Below are positions 8,290 through 17,096 of a stretch of 37,527 nt of DNA, one piece after another. Under the pieces are notes generated by a model. It was not told the origin of the DNA. It made no database searches and worked only from the letters and a program-made list of their open reading frames with translations. The stretch covers positions 1-37,527 of the forward strand of contig NZ_SSBJ01000054.1 in the NCBI RefSeq assembly GCF_004795055.1, given 5' to 3'. Source of the stretch: Streptomyces sp. A1136. GTDB taxonomy: Bacteria; Actinomycetota; Actinomycetes; Streptomycetales; Streptomycetaceae. The position numbers and the translations under genes were made by a program. Positions within the stretch are counted from its first letter, which is position 1. Each line of letters starts with the position of its first letter.

Positions 8290-11200
8290 TTGCGCGCAAA
8301 ACCCGCCTTTCTCCCGCCCGGATCGCGTAGATCCGCCCTCCTCAAACCGGTCCTGACGTCAGTCGTGGCGCTGGCCGTCCTCGGTGGTCTCGCCGTGCAG
8401 CCTGCGGTGCTTGGGAACACCAAACTCCGCGCCGGCGCCGCCGGCAGCTCGTACGACTGGCTCGACGACACCGCCGCCGAGCAGTGGCGGCAGGACCAGT
8501 GCCTGATGGCCGACGTGCTGCGGCTGGGCGGTCCGGCCATGGCGCAGGTCGCCCAGGACGGTCTCAATCAGCCGCAGGACAAGCTCCACGTGCTGGCGGA
8601 CCGCAATCACTGGGAGCAGACTCCGCTCGCCGCGGCGTACCAGAAGGACCGGGACACGGCGAACGGCGCCCTGACGGCCCTGAACTCCTTGCGCGATTCG
8701 TGGCAGAAGCCACTGGCGGGCCTCACCACCCCGGCGGGTATCAATGACGCTGACTTCCACCGGCCTCCGGGTTCTCCGGGTGACGGAAAGCAGTCGTTCC
8801 ACGCTCAGACCGGCCTGATCCAGTGGACCGCCGACCGGTTCTGGACCTCGGAGAGCGACTTCTACCAGGACCCCACCCCCAAGGCGGCCGGGCCGACCGT
8901 CACGGCAGTGAAAAGCCTGGGTTCGCCGCTCTACGGCAAGGACCCCGACCCGAAGACCACTCCTGCGGATCAGTGGCAGCGCGCGCTCGCGGAACGCGAT
9001 GCGTTCAAGTCTCTGACGGAGTGGTCGGCGGAGCCCACGGGCGCTGACAACGCCCGCATGTTCCTGGCCTCCGGCGGCTTCCCCCGTACGGCGCCGAAGG
9101 CGGGGACGGCGGAGTACCGCATCGCGGTCGAGGACTTGAAGTCCCGGTTCGCCACCTGCGCCTGGCGCGACCCGATGGACCCGAACAAGGCCCTCGGCGG
9201 GATCACCGACACCGCCGCAGGCGAGTGGCAGCAGGAGATCACCTCTCAGCAGACCCAGCGTAACCAGATCCTGGCCGCCAACAAGGACGCCACCCAGTCC
9301 CTGACCACCGGTGCGAAGGCCCTGGGCGAGATGCTAGGGCACTCCTGGGTGGCCGATCACGCCGCCCGCTTCCAGGACTACTGGTCCCCCGGCGGCGCGG
9401 GAACGGTCGGCGACAACACGGCCGTGATCGAGGTCCACGCAGCCAACGGCAAGTGCCTCGACGTCGAGAACAGCGGAGCCGTCGACGGCACGCCCGTACA
9501 GGTCTACTGGTGCAACGGCACGGATGCGCAGCAGTGGTGGGTCTACGGCGACGACCACGGCCTGCACTTGCGCAACCGGAACTACAAGTGTCTGGACGTG
9601 TCGAACAACGACCCGACGAACGGCACCAAGATCCAGGTCTGGACGTGCAACAGCTCCCCGGCGCAGACCTGGGAGTACAACCTGCGCGCCACCACCAGCC
9701 TGAAGAACGTCGGCACGGGCAAGTGTCTGGACCTGCACACCTACGACGACGGCAACGACTCCAGGCTGTGGGACTGCAAAAACGGGTCCGGTCTGCAAGA
9801 GTTCGACATCAAGCCGTCCGGCACCGGCACCGCTCCGGCGCAAGCCGAATTCGACAAGGCGAAGAAGGCCGTCGCCGACGCCCAGACCGGCGCGAAGAAG
9901 CAACTCGACGTCCTCAAAGCGCAGGCCGCGGCAGCCAAGAAGGCCGCCGCCACCAGTGACACCGCCGAGCAGGCCGCCTACGCCATCGCCGACACAGCTG
10001 GTGCGCCGCGCGGCCGTGGTCTGCTGGTAGGCCAGCAAAAGGCACAGGTCACCAAGGGCGCGGTAGCCGCACTGGACGCGATGGTGAAGGCCGGCGAGAC
10101 CGCCGAGGCGGCCACTCGTGCCTCCGGCGCGGACAGCGAGACCATCGCCCAGCGTGCCCTGGCGCAGGCCGCGCAGGCAAAGGCGGAGTTCCGCCGGGAG
10201 GCAGCGCACACCGCCGAACTGCAGGCCAAGGCGGCCGCGGATGCGGCCAAAACGCACCGGGACAACGCCAAGAAGGACGCCGAGACCGCCAAGTCCAAGC
10301 TGGGCGACGCACTGAAGGCGGAGGCCGACGCCAAGGCGGCAGCCGCCAACGCCCACGCCAAGCGGCTCGCCGCCGAGGCGGAAGAGGCCACAGCGAAGCA
10401 GGAGAAAGAGACCGCCGCCGCCAAGCAGGCGGAGGCGGCAGAGCACAAGAGGAACGCGGAAGCCGAGGCGACGAAGGCCAGGGACGCCAAGGGCAAGGCC
10501 GAAGCCGCCGAAGCCACCGCGGTCGAGCGCAGAAACGGCGCCGTCAAGGCCCGAGACAACGCCAAGGCGAAACGGGACGACGCCTGGGAAGCGGAGCAGA
10601 AGGCCGACGCCGCGCGCGCCAAGGCTGATGCCAAAGCCGCCTACGCCGCTTCCCTCGAATCGGGCTCGGAGGCCACCGCCGCACGCACGGCCGCCAACGA
10701 GGCGGACAAGGCCGCGACCGACGCGGAGACGGCAGCCGGTAAGGCAAGGGGTGAGGCCAACGCGGCGACACAGGCGGCTGCCGACGCAGACGCGGCAGCC
10801 ACCCGTGCCGAAGCGGCCGCCAAGCGGTCCCGCTCCGACGCCGACGCCGCTCAGGCCGCCAAACTGAAGGCAGACGCGGCGGTCGCCACCGCGACCAGTG
10901 CCGCCGCCGACGCGATCGCCGCCTCCCAGCACGCCGCATCCGAGGCGAGGGCGGCCGTCGCACTGGCCAACGAGGCGGACGGACAAGCCAAAACCGCGAA
11001 GTCGCAGGCGGACAAGGCGAGCGTCGAGGTCGGCAAGGCCCGCGCAGCCGCGGCCAAGGCCGCCGGCTACGCGTACGTGACCGCCCAGGCCGCGGTGGAC
11101 GCCGGCAAGGCCGCCGCGCAGGTCGCCAAGCCCGCCAACGACGCCATCCAGCTCGGATCGCCCTACGTCACCACCGACTCCGCCGCGAGCCTGGTCGTAC

Positions 11201-12876
11201 TGACCGGGCAGGCGTCGAAGACCATCGCCGAACAGCAGAAGGCCATCGCCGACGCCCACGCCAAGAACGCCCAGGACGAGGCCGCTGCGGCCAAGGCCCT
11301 CGCCGACCAGGCGCAGGACGATACCAAGGCCGCCTACCAGCACGCAGCCACCGCCGCCGGCTACGCCTCGGACGCCCGCACCTACGCCAAGGAAGCTCTC
11401 GGCTACTCCGCCGACGCCGCGAAATCGGCATCCCTGGCCGCCGCGTCCCTGGCTCGCAGCGTCGAGTACGCCGGCCAGGCCGCTGCGGACGCCGTGGCCG
11501 CGGACCAGGCGGCCGGACGGTCGGAGGGCTACGCCAAGACCGCTCGCGACTCCGCCGACCAGGCCGCGCTCGATGCGGCAGCCGCCCGCACAGCGGCAAC
11601 CCAGGCGGAACAAGACGCCAAGAGTGCCCGCGCCGCGGCCGACCGCGCCGCCATCGTCGCGACCGAAGCCGAGAAGGCGGCGCAGGACGCCGACAAGTAC
11701 GCCAAGGAGGCGCAGGAAGCAGCCGACCGGGCCGAGAAGGCTGTCAACGCCAAGCAGATCGAGACCGGAACCGTGCCCGACGGATCCGGTGGGTCCATCG
11801 GCAACGCGTTCTACGTCATCGACCACACCGAGCAGATCGGCAAGCCCGAGACCCTGAAGAAGACGGCCGGCTGCGAAGGCTGGATCGACGCGATCTTCTA
11901 CAAGGGCGACTGCACGATGACCGTGAAGATCCGGTACAAGGCGTTCCTCGACCTGTACCTGTGCACGGCCCCGGTTTTGGACCCGTCGAAGTCCACGTGC
12001 CCTTCGAGCGAGACGACCTACCTGGGTCAGTTCCCGACCGACGAGCTGTCCCAGGAGGTCACGCACACCATCACGATCGGCGAGTACCAGGCGGGCATCG
12101 ACCCGGTGGACATCCTCTTCGGGAGCTGGATCAAGTGCAGCGAGAAGTTCACTTCCGGATTTGAGCGCGGAAGCTGGGGCGGCTGTGCCTGGGCTGCCGT
12201 GGACGTCGCAAGCCTGTTCGCCGGCAAGATTCTCAGGCCCATTGCGGACGCCGTAAGGGCAGCCGATGCCGCCGTGATGACCGGCATCGGATTCGCGGAC
12301 GCCTACAAGGCCCTGCGTACTCTCGGTGTATCGGAAACAGCCATTGCGGGTATCACCGGCAAGGCTTTCCAAAAGCTGCGTGAACTCTGCCTGAAGCGTA
12401 CCCCGCCTGCCGGAGTGAAGAGCGGCCTGTCCGTCAAGTCAGGTGAGCTCAGGGCCAAAGCGAAGGCCAGCCAGGCCGGCAACTCCCCCTGCACTGAATG
12501 GGCCAACGATTACGGCAGCCAGACTCACGGGATCATGGCCTCGATCGACAGCGATGGGATTCTGAACCTCATCGTTCTCGCCAAGGAGGGCGTCACTCCG
12601 GCTGGCAGTGAGATGATTGCCGAAGTCATGGAAAAGATTGGCGGAAACGCAAAGGGGATTCGGGGCACTTGGCTGGGCGGTGGGGACATGAAAGACAACC
12701 TGGACAGCTTCAATGCTGGCATACAGAGTCTCAAGTTGACCCGTGAGGAAGCGGCGCGACAGACGTTCACCGGCAAGATGGCCGCCAAATACGGATTCAA
12801 TGGCAAAGTTGACATCGTGAAGACTGAAGGTACTATCGGCAATTACACCAAGGCTGAGGTGGTGTTCTGGAGATGA
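8290..12876 (+). CDS. Secreted lectin/Ala-rich coiled-coil polymorphic toxin-like protein
   Basis: 1528 residues. A TTG start is chosen because the only nearby ATGs are out of frame and AAGGA lies at the right distance. Residues 1-45 form a signal peptide (basic start, hydrophobic LTSVVALAVLGGLAV). Residues 45-370 are an uncharacterised helical region. Residues 376-510 are a three-repeat ricin-B beta-trefoil (GKCLDVENSG, YKCLDVSNND, GKCLDLHTYD, with QQWW and QTW motifs), which binds carbohydrate in known members. Residues 520-1155 are an Ala/Lys/Glu-rich coiled coil. Residues 1160-1370 are a Cys-containing pretoxin-like region (DILFGSWIKCSEKF). Residues 1397-1528 form a compact C-terminal domain (TEWANDYGSQTHGIMA, TWLGGGDMKDN, FTGKMAAKYGF). 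The layout is that of polymorphic toxins, in which a surface-extending stalk presents a variable C-terminal toxin. The toxin fold is not recognised. Confidence 0.8.
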   Translation: MRAKPAFLPPGSRRSALLKPVLTSVVALAVLGGLAVQPAVLGNTKLRAGAAGSSYDWLDDTAAEQWRQDQCLMADVLRLGGPAMAQVAQDGLNQPQDKLHVLADRNHWEQTPLAAAYQKDRDTANGALTALNSLRDSWQKPLAGLTTPAGINDADFHRPPGSPGDGKQSFHAQTGLIQWTADRFWTSESDFYQDPTPKAAGPTVTAVKSLGSPLYGKDPDPKTTPADQWQRALAERDAFKSLTEWSAEPTGADNARMFLASGGFPRTAPKAGTAEYRIAVEDLKSRFATCAWRDPMDPNKALGGITDTAAGEWQQEITSQQTQRNQILAANKDATQSLTTGAKALGEMLGHSWVADHAARFQDYWSPGGAGTVGDNTAVIEVHAANGKCLDVENSGAVDGTPVQVYWCNGTDAQQWWVYGDDHGLHLRNRNYKCLDVSNNDPTNGTKIQVWTCNSSPAQTWEYNLRATTSLKNVGTGKCLDLHTYDDGNDSRLWDCKNGSGLQEFDIKPSGTGTAPAQAEFDKAKKAVADAQTGAKKQLDVLKAQAAAAKKAAATSDTAEQAAYAIADTAGAPRGRGLLVGQQKAQVTKGAVAALDAMVKAGETAEAATRASGADSETIAQRALAQAAQAKAEFRREAAHTAELQAKAAADAAKTHRDNAKKDAETAKSKLGDALKAEADAKAAAANAHAKRLAAEAEEATAKQEKETAAAKQAEAAEHKRNAEAEATKARDAKGKAEAAEATAVERRNGAVKARDNAKAKRDDAWEAEQKADAARAKADAKAAYAASLESGSEATAARTAANEADKAATDAETAAGKARGEANAATQAAADADAAATRAEAAAKRSRSDADAAQAAKLKADAAVATATSAAADAIAASQHAASEARAAVALANEADGQAKTAKSQADKASVEVGKARAAAAKAAGYAYVTAQAAVDAGKAAAQVAKPANDAIQLGSPYVTTDSAASLVVLTGQASKTIAEQQKAIADAHAKNAQDEAAAAKALADQAQDDTKAAYQHAATAAGYASDARTYAKEALGYSADAAKSASLAAASLARSVEYAGQAAADAVAADQAAGRSEGYAKTARDSADQAALDAAAARTAATQAEQDAKSARAAADRAAIVATEAEKAAQDADKYAKEAQEAADRAEKAVNAKQIETGTVPDGSGGSIGNAFYVIDHTEQIGKPETLKKTAGCEGWIDAIFYKGDCTMTVKIRYKAFLDLYLCTAPVLDPSKSTCPSSETTYLGQFPTDELSQEVTHTITIGEYQAGIDPVDILFGSWIKCSEKFTSGFERGSWGGCAWAAVDVASLFAGKILRPIADAVRAADAAVMTGIGFADAYKALRTLGVSETAIAGITGKAFQKLRELCLKRTPPAGVKSGLSVKSGELRAKAKASQAGNSPCTEWANDYGSQTHGIMASIDSDGILNLIVLAKEGVTPAGSEMIAEVMEKIGGNAKGIRGTWLGGGDMKDNLDSFNAGIQSLKLTREEAARQTFTGKMAAKYGFNGKVDIVKTEGTIGNYTKAEVVFWR

Positions 12877-13145
12877 AGGACCCGAAATTGATTGCCCTGG
12901 GCGTTCGCGAGCGTGCGATGCGCGGCGATGACGCGGTGGACATCGCGTTGTGGGTGAAGGCGGAATTGGGAAGCGAAACAACTTTTTTCGCTTTTGCCAG
13001 CTGTTTCTTCCATGGATTGGGGGTTCCTGTTCATGCGATCAGGGAACTTGAAGGATGGAATGGCGTAGGGGGTAATCGGGACGTACCGGATTCGGACGTG
13101 AGAAGGAGTCTGGATCCCTATGTCATGCCCCTAAGGCAACAGTAG
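12873..13145 (+). CDS. Small protein overlapping the toxin gene; candidate immunity protein
   Basis: 90 residues, starting MKDPKLIALGVRERAMRGDD. The ATG overlaps the upstream stop codon as ATGA, so the two genes are translationally coupled. It is small, mildly acidic and soluble apart from one short hydrophobic stretch (TFFAFASCFFHGLGVPV). Position, size and coupling are what polymorphic toxin systems show for their cognate immunity gene. No family match comes to mind, so the role is inferred from context alone. The next feature downstream is a hairpin terminator. Confidence 0.65.
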   Translation: MKDPKLIALGVRERAMRGDDAVDIALWVKAELGSETTFFAFASCFFHGLGVPVHAIRELEGWNGVGGNRDVPDSDVRRSLDPYVMPLRQQ

Positions 13146-13205
13146 TGATAAACGCGTTGGATGCCGACTGGTGAACGGCAGGCAGAACACCTGACACGCG
13201 GACGC

Positions 13206-13235
13206 CCGGCCGGGGAGAGGATGCTCCCCGGCCGG
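13206..13235 (+). terminator. Hairpin terminator after the toxin/immunity pair
   Basis: A perfect 12-bp GC-rich stem (CCGGCCGGGGAG and its complement) with a 6-base loop, 60 bases after the stop of the small gene. There is no T-run, as is usual in Streptomyces. Confidence 0.75.
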
Positions 13236-13508
13236 CGGAGGTCGGCTACGGTTGGCTCACTGAACGAAGGAATAGACATGAAGAAGTGCTGATTGCGGCA
13301 GCGCCGTGGGGACAATCACCGCCGCATCCGCCGACTGGGAAACCGAGCTACTGGCCGCCGGTTTGGGTTTGCGCCTGTTCGGCGAGCTTGAGGTGGGTCC
13401 TCGGGTACTGCTGCAACACGCGAGCCGCGTTGCACGCCTGACCCTCGGTGAAAGCGCCGGGTGCCTACCGAGGATCGTTGTTGCACCACGGTGTTGCAGC
13501 GTTCCCAC
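13236..13508. other. Stretch without a supported gene
   Basis: An open frame from GTG 13306 to 13536 on the + strand (76 codons) ends inside the next hairpin and has no ribosome site or family resemblance. A minus-strand frame here (QACNAARVLQQYPRTHLKLA) looks about as coding. I cannot support either as a gene. Confidence 0.4.
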
Positions 13509-13554
13509 GCACGAGACCCCGGGGAATCAGCCATGACACCCCGGGGTCTCGTGC
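13509..13554. terminator. Long hairpin, probable bidirectional terminator
   Basis: A perfect 16-bp stem, GCACGAGACCCCGGGG at 13509-13524 and its complement at 13539-13554, with a 14-base loop. It lies just beyond the 3' end of the minus-strand helicase remnant. Confidence 0.75.
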
Positions 13555-13578
13555 ACTTCGGCTCAGCGCCGGCCTGGG

Positions 13579-15337
13579 TCACGCCCAGTCGATGCCGAGT
13601 TTTGTGAGGGCGGCGTGCTGCTCATGGGTGAGTTTGTTGCGTCGGGTTTTGGTGTTGGAGACCCATACGCCGAGCTTCACCACCACCGGCTCCGCTTGGC
13701 CCTCGACTGCGAGCTCCTCGCCGTGGGCGCGGGGTAGGGGCCGGTGGGCGCCTTCCCGTTCCACCCACTGCGTGAGGGCCGCCAGGCCGCGCTGGAATGC
13801 CTGCTGTGCCTTGCTCGGGCCCTTCGCCGCACGGCTGGCCGCCTGGGCCGGAGGCGGTGCCTGGGCGGGTTCGACGCCGATCGCGGTGAGCCGTTTCTGC
13901 TGTTCTGGCAGGAGCCGCGTCCAGGTGGCCGGCTGTTTCTGTTGCTGGAGCCATTTGCCGATGTCGTCGCCGTCCATGAGGACGCCGGGGGCGATGTCGG
14001 GCAGGTGGCCGTCGGCGTCGACCAGGTCGGCGAGCACGCGGTGGTGGCGTTGCCGGTCGAGTGGCGTCTTTGTCGATCGCGGCGAGCTGGGCGGCCCGGG
14101 TGGTGGCGGTGTCCTTGTTCTTGCCGAGGCCGTTCTTGGTGCCTTTGCGGCGGAGGTTGGCCATGTGTTGTCCGATGGGCACCATCTGGTCGTCTTCTCC
14201 CCACATGGCGTCTTGCCGGGGTGCGAGGTGGCCGGTGGCCTTGCGGTAGGACCGGAGTACGGCGAGTTTGGCCTCCCATGCCTCTTCGCCGGGTTCCCAG
14301 ACCATCCCTGCCTCTGGGGCGTCGAGCAGGGTCTTGCGCCGGTCTTCGAGTTCTCCGGTGCGCAGGGCTTTGCGTTGCTGGTGTACCCACCTGCCGAGGG
14401 GGAAGTCCTTGGTGACGCCGACTTCGACCTCGGTGTCGTAGGGGACGGCGTGCAGGCCGGTGATGTCGTTCTCGGCCCGCCAGCGGATGAGGGCTTGGTA
14501 GCCCTCCAGCCACACCAGGGATTCGGGCCGGTAGACGCGGGTGCGCAGGAACGCGGCGATCGTGGCCGCGTCCCGGGGCGAGGAGAAGTGGAGCAGGGCC
14601 GATTCCGAGGCGGCGTCGGTGTCGTCCTCCTGGCCCTCACCGTCACCAGCGCCGCCGGCGCCGACGATCCGCCCCTCCTCGTCCCGCCGGACATGAACCT
14701 TGCGCTTGCCGCTCGTCAGAGCCCGGGAGGCGAGCTGCTCGACGAGGCGCTCATCGTGACTGCGCGGGCCCTGGAGGACGGCGACCAGTCCGGCATACGA
14801 GGCGGAGGCGACCATGTCTTTGGGGTCCTCGTTCGGCTCCAGGAAGACGGGCACGATGATGCGGGCCACCTTGGTGGAGCCGTCGCGGTTGAGCCGGAGG
14901 GCCCGGCCGATGTTCTGGACGATCTCGACTTGGGAGCCGCGGGTGTCGGCGAAGCAGATCGCCTCCACGCCGCGTTCGCCGGTGATGTCGACGCCTTCGC
15001 CGAGTACGCGGACGGAGGCGAGGAACGCGCGGTGTACGCGCCGGTTGTTCGCGTTGATGCCGTTGGCGAACTGGCGCAGGATCTCGCGCCGCTCCGTGAC
15101 GTGGTGGTCGCCGCACAGCCATGCCGACCAGACCCGGTCTGGTGGGACGTGGCGGCCGGCCTCCAGCTCGTAGAACTCGGCCTCGATCGACGACGCGGGG
15201 AGCTTCTCCGCGGCGGCCAGGTCGGCGTCGGAGGCATCGGTGGTGTACAGCTCGGAGGCCGTCTCGGGCAACTTCTCCGCGAACGCGGCTGCCTCCTCGA
15301 CCTTCTGGTGGAAGGTCATGATCGTACGCAGGTTCCA
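13579..15337 (-). pseudogene. DEAD/DEAH-box helicase with helicase-associated repeats, 5'-truncated and frameshifted
   Basis: Minus-strand reading starts at NLRTIMTFHQKVEEAAAF and includes the second RecA-like lobe: LGEGVDITGERGVEAICFAD (motif V) and EIVQNIGRALRLNRDG (motif VI, QxxGRxxR). Helicase-associated repeats follow (RSYRKATGHLAPRQDAMWGE). A deletion with a frameshift near 14065 removes the usual WNCPWPLDW-type segment; the last domain continues in the other frame to KLGIDWA (13579). Motifs I and II are absent. The segment that should precede NLRT is present on the opposite strand at 15341-15636. The gene is therefore broken by an inversion and an indel. Parents of this type are common on Streptomyces chromosome arms and plasmids. 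Confidence 0.85.
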
Positions 15338-15340
15338 TGC

Positions 15341-15636
15341 AACGCCCGCATCCCGGCGGACTTCCGGCTCTACCTCACCGCGACCCCGCGCATCCTCGCC
15401 GCGGGCCGACCGCAGCAGGGCACCGGCGACCAGGAGCTAGAGATCGCGTCCATGGCCAACGACCCCGACGGCACCTACGGCGCGTGGATCGCCGAGCTCG
15501 GGCTGTCAGAGGCCATCGAGCGGGGAATCCTCGCCGGATTCGAGATCGACGTCCTGGAAATCCACGACCCCTCCCCCGTACACAGAGAGTCCGAGGAAGC
15601 ACAGCGTGGCCGGCGCCTCGCGCTCCTGCAGGACTT
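15341..15636 (+). pseudogene. Inverted middle segment of the same helicase
   Basis: Plus-strand reading NARIPADFRLYLTATPRILA (helicase motif III, TATPR), then YGAWIAELGLSEAIERGILA and GFEIDVLEIHDPSPV, ending RRLALLQD. In intact members this stretch directly precedes the NLRTxMTFHQKVEEA segment, which here starts three to four bases away on the minus strand. The piece has thus been flipped. No start codon or promoter belongs to it. Confidence 0.85.
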
Positions 15637-15658
15637 GGGAGCGCAAGGCCAAACTGCT

Positions 15659-15696
15659 CCAAGCCCTGGCCCCGCGTTCGCGGGGCCAGGGCTTGG
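15659..15696. terminator. Near-perfect 38-bp palindrome (hairpin)
   Basis: 18-bp arms beginning CCAAGCCCTGGCCCCGCG, separated by TT. It could act as a terminator in either direction. Its CCAAGCCC...TTCGCGGG...GGCTTGG layout also recalls the palindromes of Streptomyces telomeres. It sits at the end of the inverted helicase segment. Confidence 0.8.
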
Positions 15697-15717
15697 AGGG
15701 TGGCGCCGGAAGATATG

Positions 15718-15790
15718 GGCGGGGGAGCGAAGCGGACCTGCCCCCAAGGGTGCGTAGCGTCTGCTGGCTGTGGCCGGCGAAGCCGGGCGG
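15718..15790. repeat. Short hairpins with GCGAAGC loops (left cluster)
   Basis: Contains GAGCGAAGCGG at 15725 and a 5-bp stem CCGGC-GAA-GCCGG at 15774-15786. It is the same kind of sequence as the denser array at 16557-16868, on the other side of the hypothetical gene at 15929. Confidence 0.6.
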
Positions 15791-15928
15791 GGGCCAGGCT
15801 GACACCCACCGGGTCGCAGGTCCGGGCCCGTGAGTGGGTGAAAGGAGGCGGGTTTCTGACGGGGGTTTAGGACTCCCACTCTCTTTGCTGCACGGGCGCC
15901 TGAGTGCCGTGCTGTTTGAGACGTTGTG

Positions 15929-16486
15929 TCAGAGGCCAAGTAGTGCGCGCAGGAATGTTCCTGCTGTGGATGCGATGCCTTCGACCCCAGTCCAGTCGAT
16001 GGGCTGCTGGGGTGTCGAAGTTCCTCGGTTCCAGGCGGTGAGAAGGTCCCTGCTTTGAATGGCCAGCAGACCCATGCACACCTTCAACTGCCTTCGGGCA
16101 AGGTCGATGGGAAATCCGGGGGCGATGGGGAATCCGGTATGTAGGCTGGGTTGGCCTTCGGGGCTGATCCCAAATGCTGGCAGGCCGTTCCAGCTGTAAG
16201 TGTCGGTCAAGAAGGCGTGGGTGTTGCTGATCGTAATATTGTTGAACTGGACTCTCGCGACCAGGCGCCCGGCAGACACATTGCGCTCGACGTCCAGCCA
16301 TCGATGGACTTCCCAGGTGATGATTTCGATTTCGTCGATTGTCACCCGATAGTTTGGGTTTCCGTCAGTAGCTGTCGTCATCCGTTGGACGGGGACCTCG
16401 TCGGCTGGGACGTTCCAACCATCGGAGCGGTCGAATATTTTGTCGAGTACCCAGGTGTCAATGGTCTTTGGTGAGTCCCAGTCCAT
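15929..16486 (-). CDS. Hypothetical protein
   Basis: A 185-residue protein from ATG 16486 (MDWDSPKTIDTWVLDKIFDR). This start is preferred over the ATG 6 bases upstream because GAGGTGG lies at a good distance. There is no signal peptide or membrane helix. It alternates polar and aromatic residues (ITWEVHRWLDVERNVSAG, FNNITISNTHAFLTD), suggesting a beta-rich fold, and ends FLRALLGL. I do not recognise the family. GC content is lower than that of its neighbours. Hairpin clusters flank it on both sides, so it may have arrived as a separate cassette. Confidence 0.65.
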   Translation of the reverse strand: MDWDSPKTIDTWVLDKIFDRSDGWNVPADEVPVQRMTTATDGNPNYRVTIDEIEIITWEVHRWLDVERNVSAGRLVARVQFNNITISNTHAFLTDTYSWNGLPAFGISPEGQPSLHTGFPIAPGFPIDLARRQLKVCMGLLAIQSRDLLTAWNRGTSTPQQPIDWTGVEGIASTAGTFLRALLGL

Positions 16487-16556
16487 GTTCATCCACCTCA
16501 CCGTGCCAGAGTGTAGAGGGGGCGTGCTTTGGTTTCTTTTCTTCGCCGGGGCGATG

Positions 16557-16868
16557 GAGCGAAGCGAACTCGCTTCCAACATAACCCTGCCCCTGTCGCT
16601 GGCGCCCGCAGAGCGGGCTGGTCCTGGAGGCGCAGCAGGAAGGACCTTGGTCGGGGGAGCGGAGCGGACCCGGCCAATGGGCCGAAGGCCGGACCCCGTG
16701 AAACGGGGTCACCTCCCGTGCGCAGCACGCAGCCCTGGCCCGCGAAGCAGGCCCTTGTCCGGGTGCAGCGAAGCGAAGCCCGAACAGTCCGCAGCGCAGC
16801 GGAGGACTCCGGCCCGAAGGGCCGGCCTTGGCCTCGCTTGCGAGGCCCCGAGCCGCAACGCGGCTCGG
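16557..16868. repeat. Dense array of short hairpins with GNA-type loops, telomere-like
   Basis: About ten adjacent stem-loops in about 310 bp. Clear ones are GAAGCG/CGCTTC (16561-16576), GCCCGC-AGA-GCGGGC (16604-16618), GGCC-GAA-GGCC (16680-16690), GACCCCGT-GAA-ACGGGGTC (16692-16710), CGTGC-GCA-GCACG (16717-16729), CCGGCCC-GAA-GGGCCGG (16809-16825), GGCCTCGC-TT-GCGAGGCC (16830-16847) and CCGAGCCGC-AAC-GCGGCTCGG (16848-16868). GCGNAGC occurs at least six times. It is non-coding. Streptomyces telomeres are known for tightly packed palindromes with GCGNAGC loops; the likeness is my inference. Confidence 0.75.
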
Positions 16869-16879
16869 TTTCCCTCCCA

Positions 16880-17090
16880 TGCGCGCGTTCGCGTTGTTCG
16901 GCGGTCAGCCCGGTGTGGCGGGTGCGGGTGTTGGACAGCCATAGCCCCAGTCGTACCGTGGTTCCGTCGGGGAGTTGCTCGGTGGGGTGCGGGGGACGAC
17001 GATGCGTCCTTCGCGGGCGGCGTATTGGGCGAGCGCCTGGGCGCCGCGGTCGAATGCCGAACCCGATCCCCGCTCGCCGCCCTTGACGCG
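16880..17090 (-). pseudogene. Helicase-associated-domain remnant B
   Basis: Minus strand: GSAFDRGAQALAQYAAREGR, then IVVPRT, and in shifted frames the LGLWLSNTRTRHTGLTAEQR ending. It closely resembles remnant A (7091-7518) and the C-terminus of the helicase at 13579. It stops abruptly before the plus-strand gene at 17097. Confidence 0.7.
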
Positions 17091-17096
17091 AGTCCG

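Noticed and set aside
9334..12372. 1012-codon open frame on the minus strand
   Set aside because: It is the antisense shadow of the Ala-rich coiled coil. Its Gly/Val/Leu/Arg-rich translation has no domain structure and the + strand frame has a signal peptide and lectin motifs.
13306..13536. 76-codon + strand ORF
   Set aside because: It runs into the 16-bp hairpin at 13509, lacks a ribosome site and resembles no family. An opposite-strand frame is equally plausible.
14000..15757. Long + strand frame across the helicase region
   Set aside because: Only its last part (15341-15636) is meaningful, as the inverted helicase segment. The rest is antisense to the helicase-associated repeats.
16557..16868. 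Actual replicon end at the hairpin array
   Set aside because: Genes and remnants continue on both sides, so this cannot be a present-day telomere. It can only be a relic or a look-alike.
16561..16868. CRISPR array
   Set aside because: The stem-loops differ in sequence and spacing. There are no constant direct repeats with unique spacers and no cas genes.
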